A DNA stretch of 21,027 nucleotides from positions 1-21,027 of the forward strand of contig QXVZ01021899.1 of the NCBI GenBank assembly GCA_008931825.1, in the 5' to 3' direction. This DNA comes from Phallusia fumigata. Lineage: Eukaryota > Chordata > Ascidiacea > Phlebobranchia > Ascidiidae. Within the stretch, counting starts at the first letter, position 1; each line of letters starts with the position of its first letter. Below the pieces are notes generated by a model. The model was not told the DNA's origin and did no database searches. It saw nothing but the letters and a program-made list of their open reading frames with translations. Positions 1 through 9,300 of this stretch are shown one piece after another. The translations under genes and the position numbers were made by a program.

Positions 1-504
1 TTTACGACAACCCACTTTACCTGGTACGAATCAAACTAAAAATAGCGTAACAACAGTTTGTGATGGGTTCCTTTTTTAGAGACTGTAGCTGCACTTCGGC
101 TTGGTGATTAAATTGACGTTAGTGCTTTTGTTTACCTTTCTTCGCCCGCATTTGTGCTTGTGGTACGAATGTGTCGATTCAGCAAGTTTCCAACCACATG
201 ACTAATGCTTAAGAGATAAAAATGTCTGTTTTCCCTTCTTGTCCCATTTTTTTCGATGTTTTTGCTTGCCCGTCTTGCTTAAAAAGGGCAAGTAATTGCC
301 GACAATCCACCTGACAAAAAGTTGCTAAGATTAAAACCGGAATCTTTCCATCTTATCCCAGCGATTGTAACACAGAGGCGACGCACGTATTGAATATCTT
401 TTGTTAGCAAGTGGTCTCCAAAGGGACCGAATTAAGTTACCGCTAACTATATTTTGGTCAAAACAAACTTATTTATGAAGCTGCTTTCTGGTGCTTTAAT
501 TTAG

Positions 505-1955
505 GTTTCGAATGGAGTTTCTGAAATTTCCCTTCCGACACAAGAAGGAAAAACTATTGATTTGCAAAATCATACACGACAACCAGTTTGGTGCTGACCG
601 AAAATTGCTAAAAGTAACAGTAATTGACAACGTTGGAATATCCAACAATCAAGATAACCCAACTTACACAGAAGAGGTTTCAAGGGATACAATACTTGTC
701 AGGTAGGGCTTAAAAACAGAATGCAAATATTTAGAAGCACAAGTAGGCCTATTCTATTTCGTCTGCAGTTCAAAAACAAAAGATGTGGACTTTTCTTTGG
801 AAAAATGTCCCCAGGAAATCGAATGCAACAAACCTTGTCAGCGACTGAGAAACTTTTTTGCCAAGTCGTATACGGAAATACAAATCGTACTTCACCGCTT
901 GAGGCCGCTAGGCAGTGACTATGCCTTTCAAATAGGGATAAAGTCGTCCAAAGGAAAACCGATCTACGGCCAACATGACAGTGGCTGCTTTTTCACCAAC
1001 CCGTTTCCTCACACAACTCTCATGAGGGTAAATGTGCATGAAATATTTGCTTTTTGCTTGTAATGAGCCGGTAATGACTACTACGTGTATCTAGTCTTAG
1101 AACTTATCAGAGGTATTTGAATTTCAAACAAAATCCCTTTTTTTTGTATGACGGAGTGAAACACCTAACAATGTAGGCACGTTTTTTCGTGAGTGACATC
1201 TTTTTGTTTGACACAAGTATGGAAACGAATTCGTTGTCCAATTCTGTGGCTTGTAATGTTTTTATCACTGATCTTTTGTTTTTACAGCAAGGGTCTGTGC
1301 AATCAATGGGCTCCAATGGANTGACACAAGTATGGAAACGAATTCGTTGTCCAATTCTGTGGCTTGTAATGTTTTTATCACTGATCTTTTGTTTTTACAG
1401 CAAGGGTCTGTGCAATCAATGGGCTCCAATGGATTTGGTCAAAGTAAGTTATGTTTTCATACAGTTTCGTTGACCAAAATAATGTGACAGCCTCTTTTTG
1501 CCTTGAAAAACTTTTAGAGTGATTTTATAAAAGTGTTTTTAAACATGCAGAAATTCAAACAGTGATAGTAGCGTCTGTCCCCTTCATTATTTTTCACAAT
1601 TGATAAAATTTGCCATTTGTTCTGTACATAAATAAATACTGTTTAGTAAGCCAAACCGATCAGTTTGAAAGATAAACTTTATGTCAAACCTGATTTTTAA
1701 TCAAAACCCATACTCTTTTTCCAAACAATGCGGACCAATACAGAACCTCGAGAACATCTTAAGAGGCTTGCCAGGTTGCAACATTTGCCTGGACGCCATT
1801 ATGTTTACACACGCAAGTTTTGAGACTTCATTTTATATATCGGTTTTATGATTTCTCTAGATGTTGGATTACATGGAAACGCGGCTGGCTGCGCTATTGG
1901 CGGCGAAAACGCAAACATCACAAACAATACTTATTATTACCAAGCTCCTTCGTAA
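505..1955 (+). CDS. 3' part of an unrecognised protein-coding gene, four exons
   Basis: Four exons join in phase with GT-AG borders: 505-702, 769-1027, 1401-1443 and 1861-1955, ending in TAA at 1953-1955. From the ATG at 512 the product is 195 aa; that ATG may be internal, because 505 looks like a splice acceptor and earlier exons may lie outside the window. Residues 1-64 are basic then hydrophobic (FPFRHKKEKLLICKII). Residues 77-87 hold a cysteine cluster, CPQEIECNKPC. Residues 99-121 look like beta strands, and SGCFFTNPFPHT follows at 135-146. The tail (151-195) is rich in Gly, Asn and Tyr and ends YYYQAPS. No signal peptide or membrane segment is visible. I do not recognise the family; an extracellular or a DNA-binding beta-sandwich protein are both possible. 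The 43-nt third exon also occurs in truncated form at 1288-1320, through the assembly duplication at 1321. Exon structure is well supported by phase; function is unknown. Confidence 0.6.
1209..1433. repeat. 112-bp direct duplication around the N at 1321 (assembly joint)
   Basis: 1209-1320 and 1322-1433 read the same by eye, separated by one N. The unit contains intron sequence, a splice acceptor and 33 nt of a coding exon. Only the second copy continues through the exon to its GTAAGT donor. This is best read as an unmerged contig overlap rather than a genomic duplication. Confidence 0.9.
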
Positions 1956-2146
1956 AAGCACCTCCACCAAATTTCCCATGTTGATCTTGCCACCTCAGTT
2001 TGTTGAATCAGCGATTGACAATGAGTTGCTGAGCTCATACTTCGTTGCTGTTTTCGATACACATTTTCTATTGTAAGTCCAGTAACAGCTCACGCAGGTA
2101 GGCACTGTGGAGCTGCCATTGCCACATTGTATCATCGATAATATTC

Positions 2147-2152
2147 AATAAA
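2147..2152 (+). promoter_or_regulatory. Poly(A) signal of the upstream gene
   Basis: An AATAAA hexamer lies 192 bp after the TAA at 1953-1955, a normal spacing for a 3' UTR. It supports 1861-1955 as the terminal coding exon. Confidence 0.55.
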
Positions 2153-2206
2153 TATGTCCTTTTACTTTTTTTTTACTTATGCAAGATATAATTTTAGGGT
2201 TTTAAG

Positions 2207-2806
2207 TTATTCTCCAGTTGATGAGAAAATATAAAAATCTTTGTATGAAGCTGTGTGCTTCAAATTAAGTTCCATCGGTGTGGTGTTTGGCTGTTGTGCA
2301 AATGCGCACAGTAAACTGCATGCGGGGCCGCGAGTTAAAAAAGCAATGCCGCTCCCGCAGTGCCGATCACTGGCGTGCTGTGAAAAGCAGTGTTTTGACT
2401 CCACCTGTGCTGTATGTACCATATTTCTGAACATGGAAGTTGTAACACTTAGATTAGTAACATCCCGCGTAGTTTTATCCACGAGCCGTGCACTATTTGT
2501 TGCACTGTCTATGTAGCCATTCTCCTGCTAAAGTCGCTGTTGTATGTAATTAAATGTCACAAAACTGTGATTAAACAAAAATTAGTGCTACATGGTACAC
2601 ACAACTCCATACTACGTACCGCACCATACTGTACACAGCAACAGTTGCAGAATGACTTACAACAGTTTGTGAAACAAGGTGCTTACCCGTAAAGAATTGC
2701 ATGATCCAACGTCAATAAAGATCACTTCAAAGTCAAGTTTGTTGTTTTTTTTACCTTGAGTTGCCGAATTCACGTGAAGTTCTTCAAAATCCAAGACTTG
2801 ATTAAG
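2207..2806 (-). CDS. Possible minus-strand exon pair with a Tudor-like stretch
   Basis: Reading the minus strand, an open segment runs from about 2806 to 2687 and ends at a GTAAGC donor. It contains KLDFEVIFIDVGSCNSLR, which resembles the beta-strand core of Tudor domains, where the usual form is F-x-D-Y-G-(N). The expected YG is VG here. A second open segment, 2524-2207 (105 codons plus stop), begins after a CAG acceptor and joins in phase 0. It has no recognisable domain and may be fortuitous. The LINE lies just upstream on this strand, so the gene could be broken or end here. No poly(A) signal was seen below 2207. This is a hypothesis from splice phase plus one short motif. Confidence 0.25.
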
Positions 2807-2919
2807 TCATTACAGCACTTTAGGCTCATGGCAGGAAACTGAGAAAGAACAAACATAGGCTATATTTTTAAGTGGCAGTGTTTAAGCATAGAAAACTTAC
2901 TTTTATACCAAACACTACA

Positions 2920-5113
2920 CACCCAGTATGCACTGCTATTATTAAGTTTGATATATCAGATCACTTACCGATTATTTGTCAGTTAAATCCACAACTGGGC
3001 TCCACATAAAATCAAGTCCCATTGTACCTGTGTTCATTCAAACACTTTAATGCTGAAAACTTTTTTACAGATCTTGACCTCCGGCTATTTTCAGAAATTC
3101 AGCAAACTGTGAGTGCAAACACACATGCTCAAATTCAGAAAGCAAATTCACATCATTTATCAACATCTTTGCTGAAGCTCTACAAAAACATGCACCACTG
3201 CATCGTTTATCTAGAAAAGAAAAGAAACTTTAACAAAAAACAATCAGTAAAAACCAAAAACAAATTGTTTAGAGAATGCTATAAAGAAAAAAGATCTCAA
3301 AAATTAAAAACTGCATCAAAAGGATGCAAAACAGGTACATCACAAACAATTAAACAATAGTACAACCTCTGCACAAACTTGGAAAACCATAAAAGAAATA
3401 ATTAACAGCAGGACAAACAAAACCATGATTGACCAGATTACAGACAATGGCATAAAGAGCACAGACAGTTTTAAAACAGAACAACACATGAATGAACACT
3501 TTGTAGCAGCAGGTCAAACATTGGCTCACAAACTTTTTAAAACAATCATACCCAAATTCATTTTTTCTGTCAATGGTAATAGATAATTACGTTAGGAGAC
3601 AAATTCAACTTTTAGATGACAAAAAGTCACATGGTCCACATCAAATCCCTATTCAGCTCAAAAAACAGCAGAGGAAATGAATGCATAACATTATCCCATT
3701 TTCCTCAATGTCTAAAAATCAGTCACATTACATCCATACTAAAAATTAAAACCTCAATCAGAAGTTCGGACTTCAGGCCAATTTCCATACCTCTAATTTG
3801 CTGTAAAATCTTTGAAAAAATATTATTAGCCCATTTGACAAAATTTCTGGAAAAAAATAACACCATCTCAGAACATCAATTTGGTTTCCGCAAACAACAC
3901 TCCACAGACCTATTGACAGCTGATCTCTACGAAAAATATCTTGCATAGCTTAGACCACCAACAATATCATTGCACTATTTTCATGGACCTTTCTAAAGCA
4001 TTTGACACAATAGACCACAACATATTAAAATGCAAACAACATTATGGCATACAAGGGGGGCCATTAGATTTACTAAAGAGTTTCATGGCCAACAGACAAC
4101 ACACAAAAGTTAACAATAACATATCAAAAGCATGTACACCATCACATGGCCTACCTCAGGGTAGCATTTTGTCACCACTTCTGTTCCAAATATATGTCAA
4201 CGACATACCACAATCCAGTCCCCCTCCTATGCAGATTATTCACTGATGGTTGTCTCGCAGTGATTGGTTCGTGAGATATTTGGGTTTCAAGTTTATTGTT
4301 TGCTGGCTTGTTTTTTATGCTGTTTGCCCTAGGAACTCAGGTTAACCAACCTACACAAGTTTGGACATAAAAAATACAACATGGAATTACAGGAGCAGAT
4401 ATTTGGATGCGATGTAATAGGCTATCCATTTATTACAAGAAAATGAATTTTCATAATAATCGCCCACCTGAACCATCATATTTTTCTGTCACAATAAATA
4501 ATAATCCCATTTTAAGAACTAATGTCACCAAATACCTTGGACTTTACATAGATGAAAAGCCCACCTGGAAAAATCACTTATCATACATATCATCAAAAAT
4601 AGCTAGATCAATTGGATTACTTGCGAAAATAAAGAAATTTGTCAACATACCAACACTTTTAACCCTTTACTATGCCTTGGTTCATCCATGGTTCATCACC
4701 TTCAGTACTGCGTGTTAAACTGGGGGCATGCTTACTCCACAAATTTGGCCCACATTCAAGTACTGCAAAATAAAACAAACAGAGTTATAAGTAATACTCC
4801 CATTAGAACACATTTGCACCCAAAGACCTTCGCATATTTTAAATTAATGCTCTACTTTAATTGGAAATCCACAAATTTGTGTACAAATTCGAAAAATACC
4901 TCCTGCCTTTGGTGTTTAACTCGTATTTCAGCTCAACAATCCACGTGCACAAAGCCTACAATATTTTCCAATCAGCCTTCGGAGCCAAATTCCAAATTCC
5001 GCTAGAGCACTTAACTACCCCAAATTCGTCTCCTACGCAAAGAGCAACATCATAAAATAAATTCCACCATCATTTGTTGACAAATATGACCTTGTCCAAG
5101 CACATGATGTGGC
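2920..5113 (+). mobile_element. Decayed LINE (non-LTR retrotransposon), Jockey/CR1/L2-like reverse transcriptase
   Basis: Fragments in all three plus frames keep the order of a LINE ORF2. At 2941-2994 the end of an AP-type endonuclease reads DISDHLPI; one in-frame TAA at 3007 separates it from the linker (3022-3360). 3362-3585 carries TWKTIKEIINS and HMNEHFV, typical of the region before RT. RT follows: SSDFRPISI and EHQFGFRKQHST (3616-3948), motif A FMDLSKAFDTIDHNIL and motif B LPQGSILSPLLFQIYVNDI (3941-4246), then motif C at 4228-4239 reading YADY in place of YADD. After a gap, 4407-4718 gives KYLGLYIDEKPTWKNHLSYI, the conserved RT C-terminal segment, and 4688-5055 continues the tail. At least five frame changes or stops plus the altered catalytic Asp mean it is dead. 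The 5' end is missing and the 3' end is uncertain, near the MITE at 5114. The motif style fits the Jockey/CR1/L2 group; I cannot fix the clade. Confidence 0.85.
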
Positions 5114-5522
5114 CAGTGTTGCCAGGTCAAATTCTCACAAACCTCCCAATGCACCGTCGAAACCCGCCCAAACAAAGAAAATCCAAAACCAGCCCAATTT
5201 TACCCTGGTTGTTACTGTTAATCTATCCCAGTGACGTCTTTTTTAATGGTTGGATAATTTGCTTTGGATGCGAGAAGAAAAACATAGAAATACTGTTGAA
5301 GTATTTTTATTAAAACGATAAAAATCCTACAAATTTAATGACAATCGTTTGACATAACAAAACGTTAAACCAACAGTTTACAAAAATTAACGATAAATGG
5401 TTGAAAGTGTCTTTGGAAAACCCGCCCAAAAAACCGCAACCCGCAACCCGTAAAATAAACCCGCAACTCGATGTCGAAAACTAGCCCAATTGGGCGGGAA
5501 AACCGCCACCCTGGCAACACTG
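5114..5522. mobile_element. hAT-type MITE, 409 bp, TIR CAGTGTTGCCAGG
   Basis: The left end, CAGTGTTGCCAGG (5114-5126), is an exact inverted match to CCTGGCAACACTG (5510-5522). Subterminal AACCCGCCCAA-like words occur near both ends in opposite orientation. The 8 bp on the left are GATGTGGC (5106-5113). The right flank here is TTGCGAAA, but the other haplotype (16053-16060) has GATGTTGC between the same TIR remnant and GAAACAATCC. So the target duplication was probably GATGTTGC, with four bases lost here. No transposase is encoded. The open frame at 5365-5565 on the minus strand crosses the end and is not evidence of a gene. Confidence 0.7.
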
Positions 5523-6070
5523 TTGCGAAACAATCCAATGCGGCAGAATCTTTGGACGTCTCCATTATTTATGGTTTGTTTTCATTATCATGTTCTTTTT
5601 TCATAAGTTGTTGCCATGCGCACCCACCACTCGTTTGTTGTAATTTTTTAATTACCTACTTTACTAACATTATTCCTGCACATCCGTTTTCCTTGTTTTA
5701 TTTATTCGAGCATTTTTCTGCTTTGTTTAATTCGATTTCATTCTTCACGACTTTTTTCCTCTTCTTCTTATGTTGCTCCCATGCGTCTCCACGACCTGTT
5801 TTTTTAAGTTGCCGGCTCATTTTCTGTTTTTCACCCGTCACCTGCACAACCGTTTTCCTTGTTTTATTTATTTAAATGTTTTTTGTTTTTCATTTATTTG
5901 CTTTTGTGTTACGTTTTCTATGTTCGCATGCTTTTGTTTTGTTTTGTTTTGTTTAATGCTTCTCAACCTGCCTAGAAGTTAGTGGTGGCTGACAAGGTGA
6001 CCCCAGCGTATTTCGCCACCCCGCTGCTCGAAGAGCGTGAACAAACTAAACCAAACTAAACTAAACACAG
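5523..6070. repeat. T-rich, internally repetitive flank upstream of LTV1
   Basis: This stretch is strongly T-rich on the plus strand. It contains a repeated word (TTTTCCTTGTTTTATTTATT near 5688 and 5853), a GTTTT run near 5935-5955, and ends in a GC-richer block followed by an AAACTAAACC-type tail at about 6040-6066. The same sequence, with small indels, precedes LTV1 in the second haplotype (16061-16605). The structure, a unique-looking block plus a short tandem A-rich tail, would fit a SINE or LINE remnant, but I see no tRNA-like promoter boxes I can defend. It has long open frames in T-rich sequence that I do not regard as genes. Confidence 0.35.
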
Positions 6071-6367
6071 TTATCTATGTTTAATGAACATTATGAACAC
6101 CGATACTTCAAAACTGGGCAGGTATGAAACAAATAAAATTTAATTCGAAATGGTTCAGAATATTTTGTTGTGCAAACTGCCAATGCGAATTTAAAACCCA
6201 AATTTTTCATCAAAAACATAATTTTATTAGTTTGATTTCTATGTCGACACATGTTTATTTTCATTGAGACTTTGTTGTGTCTAATAGTTATTATTCCATT
6301 GATGTGTGATTGCTAAAACATCGGTTTACTGTCAGAATACGCCGTGCTGTTGTGTGTTTAAACAAAA
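6071..6367 (+). promoter_or_regulatory. Presumed promoter and 5' UTR region of LTV1
   Basis: Lies between the T-rich flank and the LTV1 ATG. It is AT-rich without an obvious TATA box at a fixed distance. It aligns well with 16606-16892 of the second haplotype; most differences are single bases and small indels, such as four extra bases (GTGT) just before the shared TTTAAACAAAA-ATG. The TTTAAACAAAA word directly before the start codon is shared by both. No transcription start can be placed from sequence alone. Confidence 0.35.
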
Positions 6368-9300
6368 ATGGTAAGTGTTTATCTGTTGGTTGTTTTCTAA
6401 ACTGCACGTTTGTTAAAAACATTTATATTTGGTAATTTATCAACCTTGTACTGACTGGCGGTTTCTGATATTTGTAGCCACACCGCAACAAAAAACCTTT
6501 CATTGACAAGAAGAAATCTGTCACATTTCAGCTGGTTCATCGGTTAGTGACTATTTACTACAATTATGCTGTATTCTGTTTTATTCTTACAGCAACATGT
6601 ATAATGCAAAAGAACTCCAATAAAAGTGTTTGTTGATTCCTGTTATTAACCCAATTTTTAAACCAACATCAAATTCTCAAATACAGGAGTCAAAAAGATC
6701 CACTTGCAGCTGATGAAGATGCACCACAAAGAGTTCTTGTCCAATTGGATGGAAAGGCCTCAGATTCTATTTCAAATGAGGTTTGCACTTGAGTTTAAGA
6801 TCAACTACATGCTAGTTGTTGCTAAGCACAAATATTTGTCATAATAGCCCAGTCTGTAGAATATGGCACTTCTTGGGCGTGCAGGACCGAAATATCCCGT
6901 GTGCGCGCGTGCGCGACTCTTAAGTCCGTGTGCAAGACCAACAAGCCCGCGTGCAACAAGTGACAAAGTCGACTAGCCAGGGCAATAAAATGTCTTTGGT
7001 GCAAATGTATTCGCAAAGTAACAACAACACAAGCAAAATCCCTGCCAATCTAGACCCCTTTACAATGGTATCCGTTTATATGTCNATTCGCAAAGTAACA
7101 ACAACACAAGCAAAATCCCTGCCAATCTAGACCCCTTTACAATGGTATCCGTTTATATGTCGAAAAATATCCTGAATCAGTGTGAAAACACCCGACTCGC
7201 CATGAATATAAAAAGCTCTATATAAAAGCTTTTTTGACCTTCGCGTGCAGGGGAAAAATCCCCGTGCAGTCAAAAAAAAATTGGCATGCAAAAAAAAATT
7301 GAAAAACACCCTGCACGTGCAGCTGCCATACTCTGCAGACTGGATAATAGCCAAGCTTTGTAGTCTCACTGAAACATCCAGAAATGATGTAAAAATGTCC
7401 AAACTATTAAAGTATCATTCTTTAATGAAGATTTGTGAGTTTTTAATAAAGAAACTGTTGCCAGACCCCAAAGGCAAGAGAGGAAAGGTGGAGCAACCAA
7501 CATGTTTATGGAATTGACTTTGATGATGATTATGATTACTTGCAACATTTACGGGAACCTTCAAAAGAGGAAAAGGCAATTCTTGTGCCAAAAGATCAGC
7601 GAGGTAGTGTATATGTTCTTTTTAGTTTTGATTGCTGTGTGAAGACCATTGTGGTATGTTCAAGACTAATTTTGTGTCACTGGAAAACAAAATATACTTT
7701 GTAAAGGTATTTTGTAATCATCAGAAATGCTGTTTGCCTAATCCAACACTGTGGTGGTGTGTTAAATCCTTGGGCTTACTGGGCCTTCAACCCACAAAAA
7801 TTAAACACATATCTTACCACAATCTAAATTAATGTGCTTTTCAGTAAATCTACAGCCTGTGTCTGAGGATGGCTTTGAAGAACTGACTGATATAACTAAA
7901 GATGATGAGACTGTTTTGCGGCTTCCTTCTGTTGTGTTTGGTTCAAAAACAGAGGAAGAAGTTGGAATGTTACATCGAGCTATTCCCCCCAAAGGTTATT
8001 AAGCTTAGCAACATTTGCTTTTAACATTTTTCTGTTAACCCCAGCTTTGTTGACGAGTGTTTTGCAAAACATTGTCTTGACTGATGTTTTTTCTTTTACA
8101 TTCTCACTGATTGCAAAGCAAAACATTTTAAACCTAGTGCTACAGTTCCCTAATTATTGGTTAATGCATTGTGTTTTGGTGTACCAAAAACTGCACCAAC
8201 TTCATTTTCAAATTTATGTGTTAAAAAAAGTTTTGATAAAATTTACAGACTCCTGTTTACCAGCTGATAGTGTCACGGTTTTCTCTATATTACAAACCCT
8301 ACATGTACCGTATATTGTTTAAGAATATATATTTAAAAATAATGAAGTTGTCGCAAAATGAAGATTGTTAGTTAATTAAATTCATCATAGGACCCCAACC
8401 CAGCTGGGACCCAGATATTGTTGCTGGTTTGGAAGAAGATTTTAATTACAGTGATCCTGAAAACATCTTGGATGATGATTTCATTGTACAGGCAACACAA
8501 GCACCTGAACGGTACAAATTATCTAGATAACATTGGAATTGAAAAGTTTGTTATCCCACTGGCATTTCAATTTAGCTCAATAGAATTTTCAGTTTAAGCA
8601 TTACAATGTCATGGAATACCAACAGCACCTGTTTTCTACAGACTAACATGTTATCAGTTAATGGCATTTGATCTGATGTTTATTTGTGTACATATTCCTT
8701 CTTTTGACTGAAAAAAAATATTTATCAAATTAGATTTGTTAACTATTAAATACAGAGTACCCTGACTGCTATTGTTAATTTTAAATACACAATAAAGACG
8801 GATGTAAAATTATTTTTAAAATTTGTTTTTAGTTCAAGTGACGCTGAGAGTGATGAAGAGTTATCAAGTGACTTCGAAGACATTTCCACTGATGATGATG
8901 AAAGCTACTTCTCGGAAGAAGAAACCCAAACACGCTTCACCAGTTACTCCATGACATCATCAGTGATGCGTAGAAATGAGAATTTGAGTCACTTGGATGA
9001 TAGATTTGAAAAGGTGTGATATTTTTTGGCTTTTTCCTTACTCATTTAAGGGTATTCTGTAGTTTCAGTTTAAAAATAGATATGACATGTTATGAACTGA
9101 GCAAACTGTGTTACAGCTGAAATACTATATTTCCAAAATATTTCTAAAGAAAATAATGTCAAAAAATGTAATTGGGGCAGCATTAATATTACACAACAAA
9201 GGACTGAGTGTATTTTGTGATTTTATCCAATTTGCTTCTTATCCTGACCATATGTTGTGGTATATCATGTGACCATGACTGTTTCATACAGTTTTATGAG

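Noticed and set aside
1..504. Upstream exons of the first gene
   Set aside because: No open segment here ends at a donor with the phase needed to join 505; I see nothing I can defend in these 500 bases.
721..918. 65-codon plus-strand frame
   Set aside because: Overlaps exon 769-1027 in another frame; the phase-matched frame keeps the joint with the upstream and downstream exons.
2241..2516. 91-codon Cys-rich plus-strand frame
   Set aside because: Overlaps an equally long minus-strand frame that has in-phase splice support; no zinc-finger spacing could be recognised.
5365..5565. Minus-strand frame starting METSKDSAALDCFA, also seen at 15872-16099
   Set aside because: It runs from unique flank into two different transposons on the two haplotypes; only the first 14 or so codons are shared. 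No splice or domain support.
5471..5875. 134-codon open frame on the plus strand (and its counterpart at 16086-16484)
   Set aside because: It is Phe/Leu/Ser/Cys-rich because of T-rich DNA, starts inside a MITE, and its frame and length shift between haplotypes through small indels.
7245..7517. 90-codon frame across the MITE end and LTV1 intron 3
   Set aside because: It reads exon 4 in the wrong frame; the right frame gives FDDDYDYLQHL.
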